A stretch of DNA of 64,000 bases from Ferrimonas senticii DSM 18821 (GTDB lineage Bacteria > Pseudomonadota > Gammaproteobacteria > Enterobacterales > Shewanellaceae). A program made the translations under genes and the position numbers. Below the pieces are notes generated by a model. That model was not told the origin of the DNA. It saw nothing but the letters and a program-made list of their open reading frames with translations, and did no database searches. The DNA is taken from NCBI RefSeq assembly GCF_000422665.1, contig NZ_AUGM01000007.1:1-64000 (forward strand), written 5' to 3'. Of this stretch, positions 28,645 to 35,291 are shown in pieces (the stretch's first letter is position 1; each line of letters opens with the position of its first letter).

Positions 28645-28824
28645 CAGTTTACTCAGTAACACGATGGGAGAACTCGACTTACCAACGTTAGTTCGATAAA
28701 ACCAGATATATCAAAATCCAGATTTAACTCCTAATGTTACTACTACCTCAACTTGCTTATATCGGCGGTCAATCACCGGCGTCTACTGACGATCGAAACT
28801 CACAGCCAGCCGCTGGCGGTTATC

Positions 28825-29544
28825 ATGATTGATCTTGCCCACCTTGGCTTGTTTGGTGCCTTTGCTGCAGGACTGATCTCATTTTTATCGCCATGCTCGC
28901 TGATTTTAATGCCCGGTTATTTGTCCTTTCTGGGCGGCAAAAGCCAATCTCACAAGCAGGTTATCAATCACAGCCTGTACTTTATCTCTGGCTTATTAAC
29001 GTTCTTCGCCGCGCTCGCTATCGGCACTACCTATGTCGCCCGCTTCGTCCGTGATTACCAAGCGGAGTTTCAATCCGTTGCTGGCATTTTCATTATCTTA
29101 TTTGGCTTAACCACCTTAGGCTGGATTACCTTCCCAAACAGCCGCAGCAGTGACTGCAGCTGTAATAAACCAACCGTAATTAGCCCCAAATCAGCCGTTG
29201 CCTCTTTTACCTTGGGAATTGCCTTTGCCTTTGGCCGCTCCCCCTGCGCCGGCCCGATCTTAAGCGCCATCGTCGCCTATAGCGCCACCGCAACAACCGC
29301 CGCCAGCGGCATGCCAATGCTCGTTGCTTATGCGTTCGGTTTTATCTTGCCGTTTCTCTTGATGGCTTTTTACTTCAAGCATCTGGATAAAATCTTGCCG
29401 TCGCTAACTCGGATCGGGCAGAAATTAACGCCAATCTTTGGCGGTTTACTGGTGTTCTTTGGTGGGATCATGGCCACCGGGCAGCTGCCGTGGATCTCTT
29501 ATCAACTGTCGATCGCTTTTCCCGGGATTGTTCATCTCGGTTAA
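28825..29544 (+). CDS. CcdA/DsbD-like cytochrome c biogenesis membrane protein
   Basis: This 239-aa protein has six hydrophobic segments. The paired Cys-Pro motifs of CcdA proteins are present: FLSPCSLILMPGYLSFL (about 20-36) and FGRSPCAGPILSAIV (about 137-151). CcdA passes electrons from cytoplasmic thioredoxin to the periplasm for c-type cytochrome maturation. That fits a genome with the multiheme cluster at 52-60 kb, although the genes are not adjacent. An open frame extends upstream to 28753, but the ATG at 28825 begins just before the first membrane segment. Confidence 0.85.
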   Translation: MIDLAHLGLFGAFAAGLISFLSPCSLILMPGYLSFLGGKSQSHKQVINHSLYFISGLLTFFAALAIGTTYVARFVRDYQAEFQSVAGIFIILFGLTTLGWITFPNSRSSDCSCNKPTVISPKSAVASFTLGIAFAFGRSPCAGPILSAIVAYSATATTAASGMPMLVAYAFGFILPFLLMAFYFKHLDKILPSLTRIGQKLTPIFGGLLVFFGGIMATGQLPWISYQLSIAFPGIVHLG

Positions 29545-29601
29545 TGCAGGTTCGCTGCCATCAGCACGACCATAGCCCAACAACGTTGAAGCGTTTACCA
29601 T

Positions 29602-29644
29602 GGTTGTCCGGCGTTATCAGCATCAATTCAGCGTTAGGACAACC
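29602..29644 (+). promoter_or_regulatory. Hairpin that buries the ribosome-binding site of the next gene
   Basis: GGTTGTCC (29602-29609) pairs perfectly with GGACAACC (29637-29644). The right arm contains the AGGA ribosome-binding site 6 nt before the ATG at 29646, so the start would be occluded when folded. Confidence 0.45.
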
Positions 29645-29645
29645 G

Positions 29646-29957
29646 ATGAAAAAGATATTGTTGGCACTGCTTTGTGTACCGTTAGTCGCATGTCAGAGCC
29701 CCACCGTCGCCCCCCAAGCCGTCGAGGCCTATGACTGCTCGCCCACCGGGCTGGAACGCATCGAGCGTTATGTCGATTCCAGCGATGGCCGAGGCCATGG
29801 CCCCGATATCGGTTCACTTGAGTGGTACGGCAGCATCGAGCATCGACTCAAAATCAAACAGGATCCGCAGCTGCCGCCAGCGCAAACCGAGGCTTGGTGC
29901 CACTATCTGTGGCAACATTACCTACCTGCCGATGCCAGCAACTCGGCCTCCCAATAA
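29646..29957 (+). CDS. Small lipoprotein, unknown function
   Basis: The 103-aa product has a signal peptide with lipobox LVAC (Cys at about 16). The mature part contains two further Cys (DCSP and AWCHYLW) that could form a disulfide. I do not recognise a family. The longer open frame beginning at 29490 overlaps the CcdA-like gene and is not credible. Followed 22 bp later by another small membrane-protein gene, so the two may be cotranscribed. Confidence 0.7.
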   Translation: MKKILLALLCVPLVACQSPTVAPQAVEAYDCSPTGLERIERYVDSSDGRGHGPDIGSLEWYGSIEHRLKIKQDPQLPPAQTEAWCHYLWQHYLPADASNSASQ

Positions 29958-29979
29958 CGATTAAGTAGTTGATGAAAAT

Positions 29980-30219
29980 ATGGATATTAGACATCGCTTG
30001 ATTAACCTAATGACCGGCCTGTTTGCCGCATTTCTGGCGCTATTGGCGGTCACCTCGCTGTACATCGCCGTGCGCGACCAAAGCACCGAGCCACTGCTGT
30101 TTTACTGGCTCGCCTGCCTGGTGCTCAGCGGCGGTTACTGGCTGCTGATCAGCACCGTCGCGTGGTTGCTGGTGGGCCGCTTTGCCATTTGGTTTGAACC
30201 GAGCCAATTTAAACGCTAA
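29980..30219 (+). CDS. Small membrane protein, two transmembrane segments
   Basis: This 79-aa protein has hydrophobic segments at about 10-32 and 43-68 with a short charged loop between them (VRDQSTEPL). Family unknown. It lies behind the small lipoprotein gene and ahead of a strong terminator, so it closes that transcription unit. Confidence 0.6.
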   Translation: MDIRHRLINLMTGLFAAFLALLAVTSLYIAVRDQSTEPLLFYWLACLVLSGGYWLLISTVAWLLVGRFAIWFEPSQFKR

Positions 30220-30249
30220 CGCCGCTACAGCAACTGCGGAAATCCGAGC

Positions 30250-30288
30250 AAATCGCCGCCAAATCCCCTACCATTGGCGGCGATTTTT
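30250..30288 (+). terminator. Terminator upstream of yehS
   Basis: Thirteen-bp stem AAATCGCCGCCAA/TTGGCGGCGATTT, 11-nt loop, T run. It ends 16 bp before the yehS ATG. Confidence 0.85.
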
Positions 30289-30303
30289 TATTTGGAAGCG
30301 ATC

Positions 30304-30774
30304 ATGATCCTGCAAAACGACCTGCTGCGCCAACTGCGCTACGCCCTGAAATTCAACAATCCTGACGTGATTGCGGTGTTTGCGTTGATGAATTACCCAA
30401 TCAGCCAGGACGAATTGGATCACCTGCTAAAGAAAGAAGATGAAGCTGGCTTCGTCCCATGTCGTGACCGTACTTTGGCGGCGTTTCTGGATGGTTTGAT
30501 CATCAAAAACCGCGGCATTCAAGAGGGTCGCGAGCCACAACTGCTGGCGGCCAAAGCGCGCCTGTCCAACAACGACATTCTGCGCAAACTGCGGATCGCT
30601 TTGGAACTGAAAGACACCGACATCATCGCCATCTTGGCGCTGGCCGGCTTTAAGATCAGCAAAACCGAACTGTCAGCGCTGTTCCGCGCCCCAGATCACC
30701 GCAACTTCCAAGTATGTGGCGACCAGCTGCTGCGCAACTTTGTCCGCGGTTTGGGGAAGCGTAATCGCGCTTAA
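30304..30774 (+). CDS. yehS: DUF1456 family protein YehS
   Basis: The 156-aa product has the same length as E. coli YehS. It has two tandem DUF1456 repeats: NDLLRQLRYALKFNNPDVIAVF (about 4-25) and NDILRKLRIALELKDTDIIAIL (about 93-114). GGAAG lies 5 nt before the ATG at 30304, which rules out the in-frame upstream ATG at 30274. Function is unknown in any organism I can name; the protein is cytosolic. An inverted repeat follows the gene. Confidence 0.92.
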   Translation: MILQNDLLRQLRYALKFNNPDVIAVFALMNYPISQDELDHLLKKEDEAGFVPCRDRTLAAFLDGLIIKNRGIQEGREPQLLAAKARLSNNDILRKLRIALELKDTDIIAILALAGFKISKTELSALFRAPDHRNFQVCGDQLLRNFVRGLGKRNRA

Positions 30775-30814
30775 GGTGGTTTTCGCCCAGCGGCGAACCC
30801 ATCAGCTTGAATCA

Positions 30815-30843
30815 ACCAAGGCGGCCCGAGTGGCCGCCTTGGT
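30815..30843 (+). terminator. Perfect 12-bp hairpin after yehS
   Basis: ACCAAGGCGGCC/GGCCGCCTTGGT with loop CGAGT. The downstream sequence CGTTGTT is only weakly T-rich, but the position fits a yehS terminator. Confidence 0.7.
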
Positions 30844-30878
30844 CGTTGTTGGCATCACCTCGGGCAGCCAGCAACGCT

Positions 30879-30921
30879 CTTGCTTTTACTGACCACTACA
30901 AACTAATTACTCCCAACTCTG
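30879..30921. repeat. Dispersed intergenic repeat, copy 1
   Basis: Contains the core ACTACAAACTAATTACTCCCAACT preceded by GCTCTTGCTTTTACT. Related copies occur at 31421, 42590 and 44368 in this window. It marks the left side of the 430-bp element below. Confidence 0.75.
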
Positions 30922-30929
30922 TTCTCTTT

Positions 30930-31359
30930 GCCTCCGGCGGCCACGGGGCGCTGCCCCATTGGATTCCCCTGCGCCTCCAAGGTTGACGAAAGCCCCTCGT
31001 TCTCACCGCACTTCGCGGCAGCATCGGCCCGAGGCGGCATCCCTGCCTTCACGGGCCTCTCGGGCATCCTGCCCTCGGCTTGCCGCTACGTTTGCGGTTT
31101 CACTCGGCGTCAACAAGTCGGCTTAGAGCACTCTGAATTACCCTCATCGAAAGCAGAAATGTCAGCAGTTTGCTGTAACGGTTGCGCCAACGGGCTTGCC
31201 CCGACTCGCGGCGCTGAGCGATGTGCTCTGCATTGAGGCCGCAGGCCATGGACGGCGCATCAGCGCAGTGCCGAAAGGAGCAGCACAAGGAGCGAAGGGG
31301 TGTCGCCGTGTTGGAGGCTTTCGGGTGTGCAGAGGGCACAGCCCTCGCCCGCCGGAGGC
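30930..31359. mobile_element. 430-bp non-coding element with 11-bp inverted ends
   Basis: GCCTCCGGCGG (30930-30940) and CCGCCGGAGGC (31349-31359) are perfect inverted ends. The interior is GC-rich and contains no convincing gene. The element is bracketed by two copies of the dispersed repeat (30879 and 31421). The size and inverted ends suggest a non-autonomous intergenic element, but no transposase or target duplication is visible, so mobility is inferred. Confidence 0.45.
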
Positions 31360-31420
31360 TAATGGCTATGGAATAAGAGATTGAATAACATAGATATTCG
31401 CTACTGCCACTGACGATTTC

Positions 31421-31459
31421 GCTCTTACTGCCTACTACAAACTAATCACTGCTAACTCT
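31421..31459. repeat. Dispersed intergenic repeat, copy 2
   Basis: GCTCTTACTGCC followed by TACTACAAACTAATCACTGC and TAACTCT; aligned with copy 1 over nearly its full length in the same orientation. Confidence 0.75.
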
Positions 31460-31479
31460 TTCATCCTGCCAGCGGCGAC

Positions 31480-34074
31480 TTAGCTGGCAACGGTTAGCTC
31501 GCTTTGCTGTTGCCGACACAGACCGCTGATCTCCATTTGGCAGACGCCGCAACCGCCGCCAGCGCCGCAGGCTTGCTGCACTGCGGCGGGGGTGGCAGCG
31601 CCAGCGGCGATCGCCTGTTCGACTTCGGCTTGGCTAACGCCAACACAGCTGCATAACAGTTGTCGATGATCGCCGCCCAGCAAGGCGTTCACTAACGGCG
31701 CGGCCAGCGGTTGCCCCAAGGCCTGTTGCCAGCCATCCCCCGCCAGTTGTTGGCGGGACTGTGCCAACCGCAGCGCCGCACTAAGGTGGCCATCGCGCTG
31801 ATAAACCGCACCATAACTGCCACTGCCGCCCAGCTCACTGTGTAATCTCCCAAGCTTATCGGCTTTGCTTACCAACCACTGCTGCCAAGCGCCGCTGTCG
31901 CGGTCATCCGCGAACCACCACAGGGTCCCCTGTTGCAATCGCTGCGCAGCCCAAAACGTCAGATGCTGCAGGGGCGGCTCGACGCCATTTGGTAGTAACA
32001 ATTGCCCCCACCATAGCGGCGCCTTAGCGCGATAGCCTTTGATATCGACGCGGGCGGCTTTAAACGCCGGTTGCTGCGAATCGCCATCCAACTGCGACGA
32101 CTGCCAGCGATCCACCGCATGATTAACCGAACCGACGCTGCAGTTATGGCGATTAAAGTGCAGCGCCGCGAACAGGTCGCCGCGGCGCAGATCGCTATCG
32201 AGCAGTAACGGCCAACATTGACCTTCCAATTCGACCAAGCCATCAACGGCTAAGCCCAACTCGGCCGCATCATCGGGATGAACGTGCAGCTGCGGATAGG
32301 GGCGATGGCCACTGAGCTTATCAACGCTACCGGTGCGGGTCATGCTGTGCCACTGATCCCGATAGCGACCGCTATTAAGCACAAACCGGCCTTTGCCGCG
32401 ACGCCGCTGTGGCCGCTGCAACTGCAATTTGGGATTGGCGATGGTCAGTCGCTGTGACAGCAGTTGCAACGGTTTGCCCTTGGGCTGGGGCCATTGCAGT
32501 GGCGGTAACTGCTGATATTGATTGTCAGTTAGTGTCGCCAGCGCGCTGATATCAAACTCGCCGCCGTTGATGGCGCTGCTGCTGGCATGCTCGCGAAAAA
32601 TCGCCGCCGCATCGGCGTAGTTAAAGCCCTCGGCAAAGCCCATCGCCTTAGCCACCTCGCATACAATTTGCCAATCGGCTTTGGCCAGCGCCGGTGCCGT
32701 GGCAAAACCGCGCTGGCGCGAGATCCGCCGCTCGGCATTGGTGACGGTACCGCTCTTTTCGCCCCACGCTTTGGCAGGCAGCAGCACATCCGCCAGCGCC
32801 ATGGTGTCATTGCTGGCCACCACATCGCTAACCACCACCGTCGGGCATCGTTTTAACGCCCGCCGAACCAGATCGCTGTCCGGCAAACTGACCGCCGGAT
32901 TGGTGCCGATAATCCACACCGCTTTGATCTTGCCCGCCGCCATCGCCTCAAACATCGGCACCGCCGTTAAGCCCGTAGTGCCAGCCATGGTCGGGGCTTG
33001 CCACAGTTGCTGCAACTGCGCGGCCTTGTCGGTTTCAGCAAAATCGATGTGCGCCGCCAGCGCAGTCGCTAAGCCGCCAACCTCGCGCCCGCCCATGGCA
33101 TTCGGTTGGCCGGTGATCGAAAACGGCCCCGCCCCCGGTTTGCCGATCCGGCCGGTGACGATATGACAGTTGATGATGGCATTGGCGTTGGCAACACCGT
33201 TAACCGATTGGTTGCTGCCCATTGAAAAGCCGCTGACGGTGCGCTCGCATTCGGCAAACCAGCGATAGAAGGTGGCAATGTCAGCGGGTTTCAGCCCGGT
33301 TTGCTCGGCCACCTGCCCTAGGGAATACTCCAATAGCGGCGAGACCAACTGCGCCAGCCCCTGTTGCTGCAACTGCTTTAGCAAACCATTAAACAGCACC
33401 AAGTCACTGTCCGGCTTAAGCTGCAGGTGCAGATCCGCCGCTTCGCTGGTGGCGGTTTGGCGCGGATCGATCACCACCAATTTCAGCTTGGGTCGTTTCG
33501 CTTTCGCCGCCATTAACCGTTGAAACAACACCGGATGACACCACGCCAAATTACTGCCCACCAGCACCACCAAGTCCGCCAGCTCAAAGTCTTCATAGCA
33601 GCCCGGCACCAGATCAGCACCAAACGCTTTTTTATGGGCCACCACCGCCGACGACATGCACAAGCGCGAATTGGTATCGACATTGGCACTGCCGATAAAT
33701 CCCTTCATCAACTTATTAGCCACGTAGTAATCCTCGGTCAGCAACTGCCCCGACAGATAAAACGCCACCGAATCAGGCCCGTGTTCGGCAATCGCTTGGC
33801 TAAAGCGACTGGCGACGTGGGCGATCGCCCGTGGCCAACTCTCAGCTCGGCCATTGATCTTCGGCGTCAGCAATCGCCCTTGGTGGCTTAAGGTGGCGCC
33901 AAGGCTACGCCCCTTAGCGCATAAGTTGCCAAAGTTGGCCGGATGATGCGGATCGCCACTGATCTGATAGCTCGGCTGCGCATCTGCGTCAGCAACAGGC
34001 GTCGCCACCACCCCGCAGCCAACACCGCAATAGGGACAGGTGCTACGAACGGATGAACAGTCAGAATCAGACAC
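31480..34074 (-). CDS. nasA: Assimilatory nitrate reductase catalytic subunit
   Basis: This 864-aa cytosolic molybdopterin oxidoreductase reduces nitrate to nitrite. An N-terminal [4Fe-4S] motif CPYCGVGCGV with a fourth Cys in NLCAKGRSLG is followed by the bis-MGD domains (GRIGKPGAGPFSITGQPNAMGG; WIIGTNPAVSLPD). A C-terminal BFD-type [2Fe-2S] domain (CSCVGVSQAEVEQA, GGGCGVCQMEISG) is present as in Klebsiella-type NasA. No twin-arginine signal. It diverges from cobA-nirBD. No NasB-like reductase or nitrate transporter is in the window. Confidence 0.95.
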   Translation of the reverse strand: MSDSDCSSVRSTCPYCGVGCGVVATPVADADAQPSYQISGDPHHPANFGNLCAKGRSLGATLSHQGRLLTPKINGRAESWPRAIAHVASRFSQAIAEHGPDSVAFYLSGQLLTEDYYVANKLMKGFIGSANVDTNSRLCMSSAVVAHKKAFGADLVPGCYEDFELADLVVLVGSNLAWCHPVLFQRLMAAKAKRPKLKLVVIDPRQTATSEAADLHLQLKPDSDLVLFNGLLKQLQQQGLAQLVSPLLEYSLGQVAEQTGLKPADIATFYRWFAECERTVSGFSMGSNQSVNGVANANAIINCHIVTGRIGKPGAGPFSITGQPNAMGGREVGGLATALAAHIDFAETDKAAQLQQLWQAPTMAGTTGLTAVPMFEAMAAGKIKAVWIIGTNPAVSLPDSDLVRRALKRCPTVVVSDVVASNDTMALADVLLPAKAWGEKSGTVTNAERRISRQRGFATAPALAKADWQIVCEVAKAMGFAEGFNYADAAAIFREHASSSAINGGEFDISALATLTDNQYQQLPPLQWPQPKGKPLQLLSQRLTIANPKLQLQRPQRRRGKGRFVLNSGRYRDQWHSMTRTGSVDKLSGHRPYPQLHVHPDDAAELGLAVDGLVELEGQCWPLLLDSDLRRGDLFAALHFNRHNCSVGSVNHAVDRWQSSQLDGDSQQPAFKAARVDIKGYRAKAPLWWGQLLLPNGVEPPLQHLTFWAAQRLQQGTLWWFADDRDSGAWQQWLVSKADKLGRLHSELGGSGSYGAVYQRDGHLSAALRLAQSRQQLAGDGWQQALGQPLAAPLVNALLGGDHRQLLCSCVGVSQAEVEQAIAAGAATPAAVQQACGAGGGCGVCQMEISGLCRQQQSELTVAS

Positions 34075-34113
34075 GGGCGGCCTCGGCGGTGGTTATCGGT
34101 TTGCCCCGATCCA

Positions 34114-34130
34114 AGCAAGAGCAGCGCCAG
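34114..34130 (-). promoter_or_regulatory. Sigma-54 promoter of nasA
   Basis: The minus strand reads CTGGCGCTGCTCTTGCT. GG (-24) and GC (-12) are separated by exactly 10 nt, with TTGCT as in the RpoN consensus. It lies about 40 bp upstream of the nasA ATG. Confidence 0.72.
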
Positions 34131-34180
34131 CCGCTTGGTGAAATTCCCCACCCCCACAAATTCAACAAAAATCAATCTAA

Positions 34181-34193
34181 ATCAATTACTTGA
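34181..34193. promoter_or_regulatory. Candidate IHF site
   Basis: AATCAATTACTTG matches WATCAANNNNTTR at every fixed position. It lies between the NtrC-type site and the nasA sigma-54 promoter, where DNA bending would help an enhancer reach the promoter. Confidence 0.55.
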
Positions 34194-34228
34194 TCTAAGA
34201 CGGCAGCCAAATCAGCAACCCCCCAGTT

Positions 34229-34243
34229 GCACCAGCGCCGTGC
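34229..34243. promoter_or_regulatory. Candidate NtrC enhancer site
   Basis: GCACCAGCGCCGTGC fits GCAC-N7-GTGC, the core of NtrC sites such as those of E. coli glnA. It is about 100 bp from the nasA -24 element and about 150 bp from the cobA one, so one dimer site could serve both. Confidence 0.6.
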
Positions 34244-34328
34244 TTTTTCCCTATGTTGGGGCAATCGCCGCGTTACCTCGGTGCAGCTGACCACAGCCAC
34301 GGTTGCCAATGACAACGATGATCGGTCG

Positions 34329-34360
34329 CCATTAAAAACATAAGCGCATGTTTTTAATGG
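34329..34360. promoter_or_regulatory. Perfect 13-bp palindrome in the nasA-cobA intergenic region
   Basis: CCATTAAAAACAT and ATGTTTTTAATGG flank AAGCGC. It lies upstream of the cobA sigma-54 promoter, so it is not in that transcript. A binding site for an additional regulator is the simplest reading. Confidence 0.5.
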
Positions 34361-34394
34361 CAATAGCTCACAATTTCAGCACCTTAGTCGACTC

Positions 34395-34409
34395 TGGCAC
34401 CGCTCTTGC
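34395..34409 (+). promoter_or_regulatory. Sigma-54 promoter of cobA-nirB-nirD
   Basis: TGGCACCGCTCTTGC: GG and GC are 10 nt apart, with the TGGCAC and TTGC blocks of the RpoN consensus intact. It lies 40 bp upstream of the cobA ATG. Confidence 0.82.
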
Positions 34410-34448
34410 CATCGGTTTGCTACTCAACCACATCACTAGGGGATTGCG

Positions 34449-35291
34449 ATGGCGCTCACTGATAACCATAACTCGCCGACGGTCTCGTCACCGCGACCAC
34501 CAGCACGGCCGCCGGTTTACCTGATTGGCGCAGGCCCCGGCGATCCAGAACTGCTGACACTAAAAGCCTACAAAGCGATCAAGCAGGCCGAAGTCGTGCT
34601 GTATGACAACCTTGTCAGCGAACCGATTCGGGCACTTTTCCCCGCCACTGCCGAACTGATTTACGTCGGCAAGCAGCGCCATCGCCATCAGCTCAGTCAA
34701 GGCGATATCGAAGCGCAACTGGTGGCTTTTGCGCAAACCGGAAAACGGGTAGTGCGGGTTAAAGGCGGCGATCCGTTGGTCTTTGGTCGCGGCAGTGAAG
34801 AGCTACTGGCGCTGGCCAAACAGGGGATCGATGCCGAGGTTATTGCCGGCATCACCGCCGCCAACGGTTGCGGCAGCAGCAGCGAGATCCCGCTGACCCA
34901 TCGCGGCTTAGCCCAAGGCTGCACTTTTGTCACCGGCCACGGCCGCAATGAGCAGCCTATCGATTGGTCATTTCTGGCGGCGGCCAACCATACCTTGGTG
35001 TTCTACATGGGGCTTAATGCGCTGCCGCAAATTCGTCAGCAACTGTGCCAACACGGCATGGCCGCCAACACCCCAGTGGCGCTGGTCGAAAATGGTTGCC
35101 GCCCACAGCAGCGGCTCATCCACACCAGCCTTGAACAGATGGCGCACGATGCACTGCGAGCGCAGTTGCAAAGCCCAACACTGATCTACGTTGGCGCCGT
35201 CACCGAACTGCCACTGCAACTGGCGCAGTTGCGCGCCCAAGCCGCCAGCAACCCATCCCAATTCGCCACCTTGGCCAAGGAGAGCGCATGA
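34449..35291 (+). CDS. cobA: Uroporphyrinogen-III C-methyltransferase (SUMT) for siroheme
   Basis: SUMT adds two methyl groups to uroporphyrinogen III to make precorrin-2, the precursor of the siroheme in NirB. The 280-aa protein has the canonical GAGPGDPELLTLKA loop, VKGGDPLVFGRGSEEL and IAGITAANGCGSSSEIPLTHR. It is first in the operon with nirB (4-bp overlap) and nirD, so the cofactor and the enzyme needing it are made together. Unlike the copy at 17311, all family motifs are standard. Confidence 0.93.
   Translation: MALTDNHNSPTVSSPRPPARPPVYLIGAGPGDPELLTLKAYKAIKQAEVVLYDNLVSEPIRALFPATAELIYVGKQRHRHQLSQGDIEAQLVAFAQTGKRVVRVKGGDPLVFGRGSEELLALAKQGIDAEVIAGITAANGCGSSSEIPLTHRGLAQGCTFVTGHGRNEQPIDWSFLAAANHTLVFYMGLNALPQIRQQLCQHGMAANTPVALVENGCRPQQRLIHTSLEQMAHDALRAQLQSPTLIYVGAVTELPLQLAQLRAQAASNPSQFATLAKESA

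Noticed and set aside
29490-29645. Upstream extension of the 103-aa lipoprotein
   Set aside because: It overlaps the CcdA-like gene and would remove the signal peptide from the N-terminus.
30928-31384. Small frames inside the 430-bp element
   Set aside because: No ribosome-binding sites, atypical composition on both strands and overlap with inverted repeats.
34329-34360. ANTAR-type antiterminator hairpin for nir genes
   Set aside because: The loop AAGCGC has A1 but not G4, there is no second hexaloop hairpin, and it lies upstream of the sigma-54 start.
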